39,412 nucleotides of DNA from JAJNBD01 sp964471475 (GTDB lineage Bacteria; Pseudomonadota; Gammaproteobacteria; CAISUE01): the NCBI GenBank assembly GCA_964471475.1, contig CAYYFQ010000018.1, positions 1 through 39,412 on the forward strand. Reading direction: 5' to 3'. Made by a program: the position numbers and the translations under genes. The first letter of the stretch is position 1; each line of letters begins with the position of its first letter. The notes beneath the pieces were generated by a model. That model was not told where the DNA came from and searched no databases. It saw nothing but the letters and a program-made list of their open reading frames with translations. Positions 13,789-23,379 of the stretch are shown here, piece after piece.

Positions 13789-16209
13789 ATGGTGAAAAAA
13801 TCAAAATTAAATATAAAAAATTTTGACCGATTATCTCAAAATGAGCTGAGCGCATCACGCCATATTAATGTGCTTACTCACTATGATGAAAAAACACTTT
13901 TAGATAAAAATGATCGACTTATTAGAATAATAAAGCTTGATGGCCTTGATTTTGTAACTAAATCAACATCCGCACTAGATCTTTATAAAAATAGATTAAA
14001 CACTCTCTTTAAAAGCTTTACATCTGATTTTGCGCTTTATTTTTGGACGATAAGAAAAAAAACTCATGATTTTCCGGCTGGAGAATTTGAAAATATTTTT
14101 GCTAGAGATTTAAACGAAAAATACAGAGATAAAATATATCAGACTGAAATGTATCGCAGCGAAATATATATTGCGATTATTGCCAAACAAGCAGAAGGGT
14201 TTATTAATAAAGGATTTAATTTTTTACACCGTATTAGTTTAGAGGCTGATAAAAAAGCTAAAGAACAATATTTTAAGAGGCGGAATAAAGAACTCGATGA
14301 TTTGGAAAAAAGAGTAATTAGCACCTTGATGGAATATCGACCAGAAGTTTTGGGTGTTTATGAAAAAAGCGGCGTTAAATTTTCGCGTCCTCTTGAAGTT
14401 ATTTCTATGCTAATAAATTTTGATAGCGTTTCATTTCCTATGGAAATTGCCGACGCCTCCATTTTTTTGCCTAAAAATCGTTTCTTCTTTAATAGAAAAT
14501 CTGGAACATTGGAACTAAGAGCGCCAGATAATTCAAAAAAATTTGCTGCTATGCTTTCAATTAAAGAGTATGCTCCTGGAACTTACCAAAGCATGCTTGA
14601 TGAGTTTTCTACCTTGAAGATTGAATACATCGTTACTCAATCTTATCGATTTTTTGATCGCAATACCTCTAAAAAAAAGTTGAAAGATCAACGAAAAGAC
14701 ATGGAGCAGTCTCGAGATGAGTCATTAATACAAGCAGAAGAGATTCAAGAAGCGTTTGAAGATGCGGCGAGTGGCGACGTTGGGTTTGGCATGCACCATT
14801 TTACAATTGTGTGCCACGCCGAAACCCAAGAATTGCTAAACAAAAATATTGCCACTATCACCGCAAAATTTTCTGATTTAGATATTATTGCTGTAAGAGA
14901 AGATATTAGTTGTGAGGCCGCTTTTTGGGCACAACTCCCAGCTAACTTTGGTTATATCGCAAGACCAGCCAATCTTTCCACAAAAAACCTAGCTTCTTTT
15001 GCTAGCCTGCATAATTTTTCAGTAGGAAAAATAAGTGGTAATTATTGGGGAGATGCGGTCACTGTTTTAGAGACATTAGCTGGAAGCCCATTTTACTTTA
15101 GTTATCACTATAAGGATGTTGGAAATTTCATTATTGTAGGTGCTATGGGAAGTGGTAAAACCGTATTAGCAGGCTTCCTTATTGCTCAGAGCATGAAGTT
15201 CGGTGGAAAAAGAGTTATCTTCGATAAAGACCGTGGCCTTGAAATATTAGTTAGAGCAATGGGCGGTGTTTACGAAATAATAAAGCCGGGAATTTCAACG
15301 GGCTTTAATCCATGTCAATTAGAGGATACCCCAGAAAACAGAAAGTTTCTGACAGCACTGTTTAAAAAAATGCTTACTGTGACTGGCGTTCCTCTAAACG
15401 ACTACGATTTTGAGGTTATTGAAAACGCAATTCATGGCATGTACAGACTAGAAAAAAATGAACGTCAGCTATGTCATATTGCTTCATTTTTTGGCTCAAA
15501 GAAAAAAGGCTCCTTGCGTTCACGTTTTGATTTGTGGCACAGCGACGGAATTCATGCTTGGCTTTTTGATAATGCCGATGATAATTTAAATTTAAGCCCA
15601 GATGTTTTAGGGTTTGATTTAGGGCACATTCTTGATGATGATGACTGCAAAAATCCAGCACTTATGTACTTAACTTTTCGTGTTTCTAAGGCTCTTGAAG
15701 GAAATCGTGGTCTTGTATTTTTTGATGAAGGGTGGAAGGCAATGGAGGATGAGGACTGCCTTAGCTTTATTAATGATATGTCTAGAACACCACGCAAAAA
15801 AAATAATATTTTTGGTCTTGCTACTCAATCTGCTAATGATACGGCTGGAACAAAAGTTAATAAATCTCTTAATGAATCCGCATTTTGCAAAATATTCTTC
15901 CCTAACCCATTAGCCGATAAAAAAGTTTACGTAGATGAACTTGGGCTTTCTGAATACGAGTACGATCTAGTTAAAACAATGCCTGACGATAAAAATTTCT
16001 TCCTACTTAACCATGGTAGAGGAACCAATAAGCAGTCTGTTGTTTTAAGAGCAAACTTAACTGGGTTGGAAGATGTAATTTCAGTAATATCCGCTCGAGA
16101 GCAGACATTACAATTATTAGATCAAATACGAAGTGAAGTTGGCGATGATCCTAAGATTTGGCTTCCAATTTTTCATGAGCGTAGAAAACAGATGGAGGAA
16201 CGGGTATGA
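13789..16209 (+). CDS. virB4: VirB4-like ATPase
   Basis: An ATPase of about 806 residues that energises pilus assembly and substrate transfer at the inner membrane. The Walker A motif GAMGSGKT lies at residues 451-458; VFFDEGWKAMEDE is the Walker B region, and LATQSAND follows, all typical of VirB4/TraC. The ATG at 13789 is preferred; GTG 13780 and TTG 13777 in the same frame are alternatives overlapping virB3. The stop overlaps the virB5 start (ATGA). Length is normal, so the gene is intact. Confidence 0.95.
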   Translation: MVKKSKLNIKNFDRLSQNELSASRHINVLTHYDEKTLLDKNDRLIRIIKLDGLDFVTKSTSALDLYKNRLNTLFKSFTSDFALYFWTIRKKTHDFPAGEFENIFARDLNEKYRDKIYQTEMYRSEIYIAIIAKQAEGFINKGFNFLHRISLEADKKAKEQYFKRRNKELDDLEKRVISTLMEYRPEVLGVYEKSGVKFSRPLEVISMLINFDSVSFPMEIADASIFLPKNRFFFNRKSGTLELRAPDNSKKFAAMLSIKEYAPGTYQSMLDEFSTLKIEYIVTQSYRFFDRNTSKKKLKDQRKDMEQSRDESLIQAEEIQEAFEDAASGDVGFGMHHFTIVCHAETQELLNKNIATITAKFSDLDIIAVREDISCEAAFWAQLPANFGYIARPANLSTKNLASFASLHNFSVGKISGNYWGDAVTVLETLAGSPFYFSYHYKDVGNFIIVGAMGSGKTVLAGFLIAQSMKFGGKRVIFDKDRGLEILVRAMGGVYEIIKPGISTGFNPCQLEDTPENRKFLTALFKKMLTVTGVPLNDYDFEVIENAIHGMYRLEKNERQLCHIASFFGSKKKGSLRSRFDLWHSDGIHAWLFDNADDNLNLSPDVLGFDLGHILDDDDCKNPALMYLTFRVSKALEGNRGLVFFDEGWKAMEDEDCLSFINDMSRTPRKKNNIFGLATQSANDTAGTKVNKSLNESAFCKIFFPNPLADKKVYVDELGLSEYEYDLVKTMPDDKNFFLLNHGRGTNKQSVVLRANLTGLEDVISVISAREQTLQLLDQIRSEVGDDPKIWLPIFHERRKQMEERV

Positions 16210-16868
16210 AATTAAGATATCTTTTAGTTATTCCGGTTTTTCTTTTTAATCAAACAAGCTTTGCTGATATTAATGACATTATTCAATATTTGGAGAAAAT
16301 TCAAGGGTACGACAGCTCTCTTCCTGATATTGAGTCTTTAACGAAGGATTTAAAAAACGCAATGACTGGCACTAATAATTGGGGAAGTTATAACCTGAAA
16401 GATTATCAATCTTATGGTTCTGGCGCAGCAAACTGGTCTGATGTATTAAATATGGCCAAAGGCGGTGGTGGTTCTGGCGCTTTAGGGCAAACTATGTCGC
16501 AAATATCCAATCAATTCCCAGCGAATCAAAACCTTATTAATCAAGTTGTGAGTGATCCTACAACGCAAAATTATTATGCGGCACAGTCACAAACCGTATT
16601 GGCTAACCGATCTGCAAGCCAATTAGATTTTGACAATATTCAAAAACAAATCGATCAACAAAGCGAGCTACGCAGTAATGTGGGTAAAACACAAGATTTG
16701 AAATCATCGGTTGATCTTCTTAGTAGAACACAAATAGAAAGCAACATGATTAATCTGCAAGTGCTTCGACAAATTGCTGCTGGAAATCAGCAGAAGTCGC
16801 TTGATTCACAGGGTGAACTAAATGATGCCGTTTTGAATGCCCATTTTTTACAAAAAACTCAACCATGA
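16206..16868 (+). CDS. virB5: VirB5-like minor pilin
   Basis: A 220-residue exported protein with a signal peptide ending near FNQTSFA-DIND (about residue 20). The mature part is helical and rich in Gln, Asn and Ser, with a glycine-rich insert (KGGGGSGAL) near residue 92. VirB5 proteins diverge strongly, so the call rests on size, export signal, helical composition and position between virB4 and virB6. It overlaps virB4 by four bases and has a ggagga ribosome site. Confidence 0.78.
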   Translation: MKLRYLLVIPVFLFNQTSFADINDIIQYLEKIQGYDSSLPDIESLTKDLKNAMTGTNNWGSYNLKDYQSYGSGAANWSDVLNMAKGGGGSGALGQTMSQISNQFPANQNLINQVVSDPTTQNYYAAQSQTVLANRSASQLDFDNIQKQIDQQSELRSNVGKTQDLKSSVDLLSRTQIESNMINLQVLRQIAAGNQQKSLDSQGELNDAVLNAHFLQKTQP

Positions 16869-16881
16869 GGAAATTCCTATT

Positions 16882-17022
16882 ATGAAATTAAAAATTATTG
16901 TTTGCTTAATCTCTTTAACAACCATTTTATTAGCTGGATGCGCTGGTACAAAACCATTAAAAGCACCATGCGATGAATATGCAAGCTCATGTGGCACAAA
17001 AACAAAAATCAACCAATGGTAG
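16882..17022 (+). CDS. VirB7-like tiny lipoprotein
   Basis: A 46-residue lipoprotein. The signal peptide ends in the lipobox LLAG-C, leaving a mature peptide of only about 26 residues with two further cysteines (PCDEYASSC). Small lipoproteins at this position fill the VirB7 role, anchoring VirB9 in the outer-membrane core. The ATG at 16882 has gagga 9 bases upstream; an earlier in-frame start would overlap virB5. Confidence 0.72.
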   Translation: MKLKIIVCLISLTTILLAGCAGTKPLKAPCDEYASSCGTKTKINQW

Positions 17023-17028
17023 GACTAT

Positions 17029-17361
17029 ATGAAAAAATTATTAAGAATAAAGCTAGTATTGTTTCTTTGTTCATTAACTTTTTTTATTTCTGGATGTGAC
17101 TCAGGAAATCCAATGATGAAAGAAAAATATATTAATGCAATGAAAACAAATTGGTTTTTAGATAGCCAAAGCTATCCTATTAAGGCGTGTACAAAATTCT
17201 ATGCCGAAGAAGGATCTGATACGGAATTGAAAAATGAATGTAACGCGTGGACCCAAAGCTACTACAGAAGCCTGCTGAATACTGGAGAAATTCCATCGAA
17301 TACCACTTTGGAAAATTTTAGAGATAAGCAGTTTTGGAAAGCAGTAGAAAAAAATAAATAG
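17029..17361 (+). CDS. Lipoprotein of the secretion operon
   Basis: A 110-residue predicted lipoprotein with signal peptide and lipobox FISG-C at about residue 23. The mature part has further cysteines and the phrase YYRSLLNTGEIPSNTTLENF. I do not recognise a named family. Position between the VirB7-like gene and virB6 suggests an entry-exclusion or core-complex role, as small lipoproteins there often have, but this is inference. It starts 6 bases after the preceding stop. Confidence 0.7.
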   Translation: MKKLLRIKLVLFLCSLTFFISGCDSGNPMMKEKYINAMKTNWFLDSQSYPIKACTKFYAEEGSDTELKNECNAWTQSYYRSLLNTGEIPSNTTLENFRDKQFWKAVEKNK

Positions 17362-17372
17362 GCCAATTATTC

Positions 17373-18407
17373 ATGATTTCCACTAATGCTTTTATTACTG
17401 ACACATTGAACACGGTAGACCTTGTGATCAACTCCTTTGTAAATAAAGCTTACATAGGGCTGATTATGAGCAATTACTTAGTTATTAATGCTGTGTTTAC
17501 AGCATATGTTGTTTTCATTGGTTACCGATTATTGATGCACTCTTCAAAAGAAAATGTTCAAACGATAGTTGTTCGTTTGATTTCGATGCTCTGCATTTAT
17601 GGGTTAATCATGAGCTGGGGCTTGTATAACACATTTATTTATAACATTTTTACTAATGAGCCGGCCTTAATCGCGCAAACGCTTGTTAATTCAGCTGGCC
17701 AACTTGGACCAGGACAAAATGTTACCCAATCTATGGATGGCATCTTTCAAGCTGTTATGAATGTTTCTGCTGGGTTTTTTGCGCATGGCGGATTTAGTAC
17801 CGCAGGAGTTTTATTTATCCTCTATGGCGTTTTAACTTTTGTTATCGGGTTTCTTTTCTGTGTTTTTGCATTAGTTCTTTATATATTTGCCAAAATGATG
17901 TTGGCTATTGGCCTAGCTCTAGGGCCACTTTTTCTGCTTTTTGCACTTTTTGATCCGACACGCGGTTGGTTTGAGTCTTGGCTTCAAAAATTATTTACGA
18001 TGGCTTTAATTCCTGTTGTGACATCTACCATATTAGCGCTAATGCTATCGGTAATAAATACAACTTTACCAAGATTTAACGTTCCAACTGATCAACAAAC
18101 GTTTAATGGCGTTGCCCCATTCCTTGGTTTATCTCTTGCTAGCTTCGCATTACTACTTGAAGTTAAAACGATTTGCTCATCTTTAGGGGGCGGCTTAACG
18201 CTGGGGGCCATTGCCAAAAGTGGGGCTTTAGCAAAGCAAGCCGCAACTGTCACCGGAGCTGCCGCCTTAGGTAAGTCGATTGGAAGCTTTGTTAAATCTG
18301 GCGCTAGTGGAGCAGCGAGCAGTATGGGAGAAAAGCGGGCGGCCAGTCGACAAAGAATGGCTGAAGAAGCTCAAAACAAAAAAGTAGAAGATTTTTTTAG
18401 GGGTTAA
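17373..18407 (+). CDS. virB6: VirB6-like polytopic membrane protein
   Basis: A 344-residue inner-membrane channel component. Several hydrophobic segments run from about residue 20 to 285, including FCVFALVLYIFAKMMLAIGL and the hallmark GPLFLLFALFDPTRGWFESWLQ of VirB6/TrbL. The C-terminal 60 residues are Ala/Gly/Ser-rich and then basic (GEKRAASRQRM), a common VirB6 tail. It lies 11 bases after the lipoprotein gene. Confidence 0.92.
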   Translation: MISTNAFITDTLNTVDLVINSFVNKAYIGLIMSNYLVINAVFTAYVVFIGYRLLMHSSKENVQTIVVRLISMLCIYGLIMSWGLYNTFIYNIFTNEPALIAQTLVNSAGQLGPGQNVTQSMDGIFQAVMNVSAGFFAHGGFSTAGVLFILYGVLTFVIGFLFCVFALVLYIFAKMMLAIGLALGPLFLLFALFDPTRGWFESWLQKLFTMALIPVVTSTILALMLSVINTTLPRFNVPTDQQTFNGVAPFLGLSLASFALLLEVKTICSSLGGGLTLGAIAKSGALAKQAATVTGAAALGKSIGSFVKSGASGAASSMGEKRAASRQRMAEEAQNKKVEDFFRG

Positions 18408-18413
18408 CAATAT

Positions 18414-19136
18414 ATGAATTTATTTAAAAAAAGTAATTCGGCGAAGTTTCGAAAACCTATTGATATGACCCATGAAGAAGCTTCTCAAGAATGGGTATAT
18501 GAAATATATCAAAGCAAATCATTATGGCTAAATAGGTCTTTACTGGCTATTTTAGTTCTTAGCTTTTTATTATTTCTATCTATCATGAGCAACATTATTC
18601 TTTTACCGCTTAAAAGAGATGTTCCATTTTTATATGCATTTAATAACGCTACTGGGGAAATTACAAAGCTTGGCGAGCTTGAACCATCAAAAGTTTCTTC
18701 TAATTGGGAGCTAACAAGGTATTTCATTATCCAATATGTTACAGATCGAGAAAGCTATGATTTTTATAATATTGATCGTCCTTATCAAATTGTTTGGGCG
18801 ATGTCAGATGAAGCATCAATGGTTAGGAAAAGCTACGAAGATCAGGTAAACAGCAGCTCCCAGACCTCCCCATATAAAATTTATGGAAAAGACAAATATA
18901 TTACAGTACAAGTCCTTTCTATTAATAAACTTAATGATGACACAGCAGAAATAAGATTCCAAAAAACGCTGCATGATCGAACATCTGGTGATAATCAAGT
19001 CGCAAATCAAGAAGCCATTATTAAATGGAAATATAGCACGCCTAAAGCAACTCAAAAGTTTCTTGACCGTGATCCATTAGGGTTTAGTGTTACTTATTAC
19101 CAGGTATCTCAAGTCACTTTAGACAATAACTTTTAA
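18414..19136 (+). CDS. virB8: VirB8-like assembly factor
   Basis: A 240-residue bitopic inner-membrane protein. A cytoplasmic segment of about 40 residues precedes one membrane helix (LLAILVLSFLLFLSIMSNII, about 40-62). The periplasmic domain has the NTF2-like pattern of VirB8, ending FLDRDPLGFSVTYYQVSQ, where the NPLG/DPLG-F motif is diagnostic. It starts 6 bases after virB6 and precedes virB9 by 11 bases. Confidence 0.93.
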   Translation: MNLFKKSNSAKFRKPIDMTHEEASQEWVYEIYQSKSLWLNRSLLAILVLSFLLFLSIMSNIILLPLKRDVPFLYAFNNATGEITKLGELEPSKVSSNWELTRYFIIQYVTDRESYDFYNIDRPYQIVWAMSDEASMVRKSYEDQVNSSSQTSPYKIYGKDKYITVQVLSINKLNDDTAEIRFQKTLHDRTSGDNQVANQEAIIKWKYSTPKATQKFLDRDPLGFSVTYYQVSQVTLDNNF

Positions 19137-19147
19137 CGAGGAATTTT

Positions 19148-19876
19148 ATGAAAAAAATACTTTTATTAATCATGATTTGGAGTGCTGTTATGAATGTGTT
19201 ATCAGCTCATGCTGAGAGCACACCAAGAAGCCTATCAACAGATAGACGCGTAAAAATTGTTATGTATGATCCAAACAATGTAGTCATTTTGCAATCTAAG
19301 TATGGCTACCAAACACAGATTGTATTTTCTCAAAATGAAAATATTCAAAATGTTTCGGTTGGAGATAGCATTGCATGGCAAGCTAAACCCGCAGCAAACA
19401 ATTTATTTATTAAGCCGCTTGCTTCTTCAAAAACAAACATGACAGTTCTAACCAATATAGGTAGTTATAACTTCCAGCTTGATTCAACAATACCAAATGC
19501 CATACCAACCTACAGACTTCAATTTATTTATCCGGATGGTGGATATGACCAAGCAGGAAACGCAAATTCAGTTGGAACATTTGACCCAGATAAGCTCAAT
19601 TGGAAATACAGCTTTACTGGAGATAAAGCGCTAGTCCCAGAAGAGGTTTTTGATAATGGTCAGTTTACTTATTTTAGATTCAAAAAAAATGGCTTAAGTA
19701 AAACACCAGCGCTATTTATGGTTGATAAATATCGCAATGAAACATTAGTGAATTATCACATGCAAGGAGATTATTTGGTTGTGAATGGAGTTTCTAAGCA
19801 GTTCACTCTCAGAAATGGTGACTACATAACCACTGTTTATAACGATGATGCTATTGGTGACTGGAAAAAAATTTAA
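19148..19876 (+). CDS. virB9: VirB9-like outer-membrane complex protein
   Basis: A 242-residue secreted protein forming the outer ring of the secretion core. A signal peptide ends near LSAHA-ES (residue 23). The N-terminal part carries the strand-rich RRVKIVMYDPNNVV and YGYQTQIVF patterns. The C-terminal domain includes FTYFRFKKNGLSKTPALF and YLVVNGVSKQFTLRNG, both VirB9/TraO-like. A cgaggaa ribosome site precedes the ATG. Confidence 0.93.
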   Translation: MKKILLLIMIWSAVMNVLSAHAESTPRSLSTDRRVKIVMYDPNNVVILQSKYGYQTQIVFSQNENIQNVSVGDSIAWQAKPAANNLFIKPLASSKTNMTVLTNIGSYNFQLDSTIPNAIPTYRLQFIYPDGGYDQAGNANSVGTFDPDKLNWKYSFTGDKALVPEEVFDNGQFTYFRFKKNGLSKTPALFMVDKYRNETLVNYHMQGDYLVVNGVSKQFTLRNGDYITTVYNDDAIGDWKKI

Positions 19877-19885
19877 GGTGACATT

Positions 19886-21016
19886 ATGAAAAAAACCAAT
19901 GATTTTAATGACAAATCTTCCCAAGAAGACTTAAAAGATGATGGTTTACCTGAAATCGCACAAGATGAAAATAGGAAAAAAATTATTTTTGTTTGCTGTG
20001 CTGCAATAGTGGTCATCTTATGCTTGTGGGGAAAATATTTTTACGATAAAGAAAAATATACCGCAACAGATAATCAGCCTCAAAAGGTTGAAGAAAACTT
20101 TGTTGTTCCTGGACAGCAAGATGCAAAAAAACTTGATTCACTTAACAGACAACCAGATGGAACTAATAAAACGAATCAGAGTCACCAAATGACTGAGGAA
20201 CAAATCCAGTTGATTCAACAAAAGCAGAAAGAATTACAACAACGTTTATCTGCTCCTTTAATGCTTGTCGATAATACTCAAAATGAAGCACCTAAAGATA
20301 AATCATCACTATCAAGCTCAAATGGAGACCAAAATACACAATTTTTAAACCAAGTTTCTTCTGAAAAAACAGGTTCCGCAATAGCTTCTGTTATTGATCA
20401 TTTGAATTATAAAATTTTACAAGGAACATTAATTGATGCGGTATTAGAACCCATGATTAATTCAGATCTTCCCGGTCAATTAAGAGCTATCGTTGATACA
20501 CCTATTTATTCAGAAGACGGCTCACAAGTTTTAATTCCTAGAGGTAGTAAACTCATTGGACAATATAAAAGCGGTATGCAAGAAGGACAATCAAGAGTTT
20601 TTGTTGTTTGGACGCGACTTATTATTCAAAACAGTAAAAACGGTAATACCAATGGTATTTCAATTGACCTTGGCTCTCCTGGTGTGGATGGGCTTGGTGG
20701 TTCTGGTTTAGAGGCAGATGATATTGATAGACATTTTTGGCAAAGATTTAGTACAGCGGGATTGTTGGCAATTATTGGCGCTGGGGCATCTAATGTTGGT
20801 GTTAGTAACAACGATCAATATAACGCGGCACAGCAATATAGAACTGCCGTCGCTAATAGCTTTGCCCAATCCGCTAATACAAGCCTACAACAAAACAATG
20901 CCATACCACCTACGCTTGTTGTTAATCAAGGGAAACATATTTTTGTTTTTGTGAATCGTGATCTCGATTTTGAAAGTGCTATGAAATCTTCTATGAAGAA
21001 TATAAATATTTTTTAG
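19886..21016 (+). CDS. virB10: VirB10-like TonB-like core protein
   Basis: A 376-residue protein spanning both membranes. A cytoplasmic acidic stretch of about 30 residues is followed by one membrane helix (KIIFVCCAAIVVILCLWGKY) and a Gln/Lys/Ser-rich periplasmic linker with a coiled-coil-like part (EEQIQLIQQKQKELQQRL). The C-terminal VirB10/TrbI barrel has ILQGTLIDAVLEPMINSDLPG and LIPRGSKLIGQYKSG. Genes on both sides are contiguous. Confidence 0.95.
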   Translation: MKKTNDFNDKSSQEDLKDDGLPEIAQDENRKKIIFVCCAAIVVILCLWGKYFYDKEKYTATDNQPQKVEENFVVPGQQDAKKLDSLNRQPDGTNKTNQSHQMTEEQIQLIQQKQKELQQRLSAPLMLVDNTQNEAPKDKSSLSSSNGDQNTQFLNQVSSEKTGSAIASVIDHLNYKILQGTLIDAVLEPMINSDLPGQLRAIVDTPIYSEDGSQVLIPRGSKLIGQYKSGMQEGQSRVFVVWTRLIIQNSKNGNTNGISIDLGSPGVDGLGGSGLEADDIDRHFWQRFSTAGLLAIIGAGASNVGVSNNDQYNAAQQYRTAVANSFAQSANTSLQQNNAIPPTLVVNQGKHIFVFVNRDLDFESAMKSSMKNINIF

Positions 21017-21028
21017 GCTAAGAATAAT

Positions 21029-22003
21029 ATGTCAATAAAAGCACTCCAAAGACATTTAAAACCGTTAATGCCTTATCTTGAAACACAAGGTATTACTGAA
21101 ATATGCCTAAATCGTCCTGGAGAACTCTATATTGAAAAACAAAGCAAATTTACAAGGCATGATGCGGAAGAGCTTGATCTCGGATTTATAGAATCATTAG
21201 CTCAGCTTATTGCAGAAAATAATAGAAAAGATTTTCCGCATCCTTTGCTTTCAGGTTCTTTACCAAACGGTGAGCGAGCACAATTTGTCATGAATCCAGC
21301 ATGCGAGGAAGACAATATTTTATTCTCGATACGACGCCATGAAATGAAAAATATGACACTGGACGATTACGTAAAGGCTAAGGCATTTGAAGAAATAAGC
21401 TCCTTAAAAAAATTGGGTAACCAAGTCGATATTTCATTGGGAAAACTTTATGAACAGGGGAATACGCTTGAATTTTTGAAACTTGCTGTGCAATCAAAGA
21501 AAAATATTATTATCTGCGGTGGAACTGGGACAGGTAAAACAACTTTTTTAAACGCTTGCTTAAGACTCATTCCCAATACGGAAAGGTTAATTACTGTCGA
21601 AGATGTAAGAGAGGTTAATGTAACACAACCTAATGCAGTACATCTTTTGTTCAATGAGGATGATGAAAGAATCACTGCTTTAAAGGTCTTTAAAGTCTGT
21701 TTACGGTTAAGGCCAGATAGAATTTTTTTAAGCGAGTTACGGGGCGAGGAAGCGTGGCCATTTTTAAGAGCGGCTAATAGCGGGCACCCTGGAAGTCTTA
21801 GCACAGTACATGCCGATACGCCAGAAGCATGCTTTGATCAGCTTGTATTCATGATGCAACAAGCAGGATCTACGTCTAGCGACGAACGTATTAGAAATTA
21901 TATTAAATCTATCGTTAATGTTGTTATTCAGCTTAAGCGTTGCCCTACCCCAGATCGTTTTATGTATGTTTCTGACATTTATTTTGATGCAATTCACAAA
22001 TGA
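21029..22003 (+). CDS. virB11: VirB11-like hexameric ATPase
   Basis: A 324-residue traffic ATPase of the cytoplasmic face of the secretion channel. The Walker A motif GGTGTGKT is at residues 164-171; the Asp box follows at LITVEDVREVN, and LRLRPDRIFLSELRGEEAW and STVHADTPEACFDQLV match the His box and downstream motifs of the VirB11/GspE family. The N-terminal domain has the typical ITEICLNRPGELYIE. Length is normal. Confidence 0.95.
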   Translation: MSIKALQRHLKPLMPYLETQGITEICLNRPGELYIEKQSKFTRHDAEELDLGFIESLAQLIAENNRKDFPHPLLSGSLPNGERAQFVMNPACEEDNILFSIRRHEMKNMTLDDYVKAKAFEEISSLKKLGNQVDISLGKLYEQGNTLEFLKLAVQSKKNIIICGGTGTGKTTFLNACLRLIPNTERLITVEDVREVNVTQPNAVHLLFNEDDERITALKVFKVCLRLRPDRIFLSELRGEEAWPFLRAANSGHPGSLSTVHADTPEACFDQLVFMMQQAGSTSSDERIRNYIKSIVNVVIQLKRCPTPDRFMYVSDIYFDAIHK

Positions 22004-22011
22004 GGTTCATC

Positions 22012-22575
22012 ATGCTAAGAAAGATAAATAATAAATTAAAGTTTTTATTTGACATATTTTTTGACTATATAGACAAATATTGGCGTGAGCTATTGTTTAT
22101 TAGCTGCGGTCTTGTTGGATTTTTTTTAATAATCTACCCATTATATGTCAAAAGTCATAATACCCAAGTTGTAAATATAAATACAGAAAATAAGTCTATA
22201 AAAACTGAAAGAGTTGTTACGAAAGAAGCATTCGATGAGATGGTTCAACAAGCTGCTGATGGAAAATATATTAAATCGGTTTTAACTGATCCAAAATTAC
22301 CGCAATTACCGTTGCAAAATACATCGAAAAAAGCTGTTCCTCTACAACCTTATCCTGCTGAGATGAGTAATGATAATACCTTACCAGCTAATCCAAGCCC
22401 TAAGCAAAACACAGTTCCACAAGAAATACAACGTTGTTCTTATAAAGAGCAAATTTATGTCCCTGGCGATATTGTAAAAACAGATCAGGGTTGGATTAGA
22501 TGCGTTCCTATTTTTAACTTTTCTCAAGATGGCGCAAAACAGTTATCTAGCGCCGCTTGGACTTCTGCTCAATAA
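22012..22575 (+). CDS. Membrane-anchored protein at the end of the virB genes
   Basis: A 187-residue protein, family not recognised. A single membrane helix (LLFISCGLVGFFLIIYPLYV, about residues 29-48) precedes a Pro/Lys/Asn-rich linker. The C-terminal 50 residues, QRCSYKEQIYVPGDIVKTDQ then WIRCVPIF, look like a small folded domain with a cysteine pair. I chose the ATG at 22012 with gagg 7 bases upstream; an earlier ATG at 22000 overlaps the virB11 stop. It may be an accessory of the transfer apparatus, by position only. Confidence 0.68.
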   Translation: MLRKINNKLKFLFDIFFDYIDKYWRELLFISCGLVGFFLIIYPLYVKSHNTQVVNINTENKSIKTERVVTKEAFDEMVQQAADGKYIKSVLTDPKLPQLPLQNTSKKAVPLQPYPAEMSNDNTLPANPSPKQNTVPQEIQRCSYKEQIYVPGDIVKTDQGWIRCVPIFNFSQDGAKQLSSAAWTSAQ

Positions 22576-22608
22576 ATTTATTTTTAACTTACAAGAGGAT
22601 TTTTACAT

Positions 22609-22959
22609 ATGAAAACACAAAACGTAGCACAACTCATTGGTTATCTCAAAGATGACCCAGTTATTTATGATAAAAATGGAATTGTTGCAAAATTTGTAGT
22701 TGCTACAAATAAAACCTTTATAGACAAAGAAACTCATGAAAGAAAGGAATCTGTCGAATGGCATGCTATTACTTGCTTTAATGATCTTGCTGAAATCGCT
22801 AAAGAACATCTTAAAAAGGGTTTACGTGTTTATGTTTGTGGGGGTATTAAAACAACAAAATGGACCGATAAAGAAAAAATCGAACGCTACAAAACAGAAA
22901 TTATTGCCGATGATTTTTTTATCACTCCTGGGGTTACAGAAGGGAGAGCTTTTCAATGA
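22609..22959 (+). CDS. ssb: Single-stranded DNA-binding protein
   Basis: A 116-residue OB-fold protein of the SSB family: AQLIGYLKDDPVI, FVVATNKTFI, KESVEWHAITCFNDLAEIA and HLKKGLRVYVCGGIKTTKW follow the SSB core in order. It lacks the acidic C-terminal tail (DDDIPF-type) that recruits host replication proteins. Plasmid SSBs protect transferred single strands in the recipient. It shares a four-base overlap with the next gene and has an agagga ribosome site. Confidence 0.88.
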   Translation: MKTQNVAQLIGYLKDDPVIYDKNGIVAKFVVATNKTFIDKETHERKESVEWHAITCFNDLAEIAKEHLKKGLRVYVCGGIKTTKWTDKEKIERYKTEIIADDFFITPGVTEGRAFQ

Positions 22960-23363
22960 AAACAATTAAATTAGCCATTCTAGCTTTATCAATTTCTATA
23001 TTATCTGGTTGTGCCACTATTGCTGGAGGTGGAAGTTCGCAAGAAATTAACGTGCAGGCGGTAGATGCTAAAGATCACAAACCTATTCAAGGTGTTGTTT
23101 GTGATGTGACAGATGGTAAAGATGTCACCTATCCCGTTATCGGTAACCCAGGAAAAGTTGAAGTTACTAGGGGCCACGGCGCGTTAACCGTTTCTTGTCA
23201 TAAACATGGTTACAAACAAGGCAAGGTTGCTGCTGGTGACAGTTTTAATGCTTGGATGCTTGCAGATGTCATATTTTGGCCTGGGGCAATTGTAGATGCG
23301 GTTGATGGAGCGGCAGAAAAATATCCATCACATATTAGTGTTCTCATGGTTAAAACGAAATGA
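22956..23363 (+). CDS. Predicted lipoprotein
   Basis: A 135-residue lipoprotein with signal peptide and lipobox ILSG-C at about residue 19. The mature part begins with a glycine-rich stretch (ATIAGGGSSQEINV) and contains a PEGA-like pattern (HKPIQGVVCDVTDG, then LTVSCHKHGYKQG). The C-terminal half has a hydrophobic WMLADVIFWPGAIVDAVDGA. Proteins of this outline occur widely in gammaproteobacteria; function is unknown. It overlaps ssb by four bases, so it belongs to the transfer operon. Confidence 0.75.
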   Translation: MKTIKLAILALSISILSGCATIAGGGSSQEINVQAVDAKDHKPIQGVVCDVTDGKDVTYPVIGNPGKVEVTRGHGALTVSCHKHGYKQGKVAAGDSFNAWMLADVIFWPGAIVDAVDGAAEKYPSHISVLMVKTK

Positions 23364-23379
23364 TACAAGGGGTTATTTT

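Noticed and set aside
15416..15797. Two 81-codon antisense ORFs in virB4
   Set aside because: Both are complementary to the virB4 ATPase domain and show no independent features.
21448..21804. 118-codon antisense ORF in virB11
   Set aside because: It overlaps the Walker region of virB11 on the other strand; its composition reflects the conserved gene.
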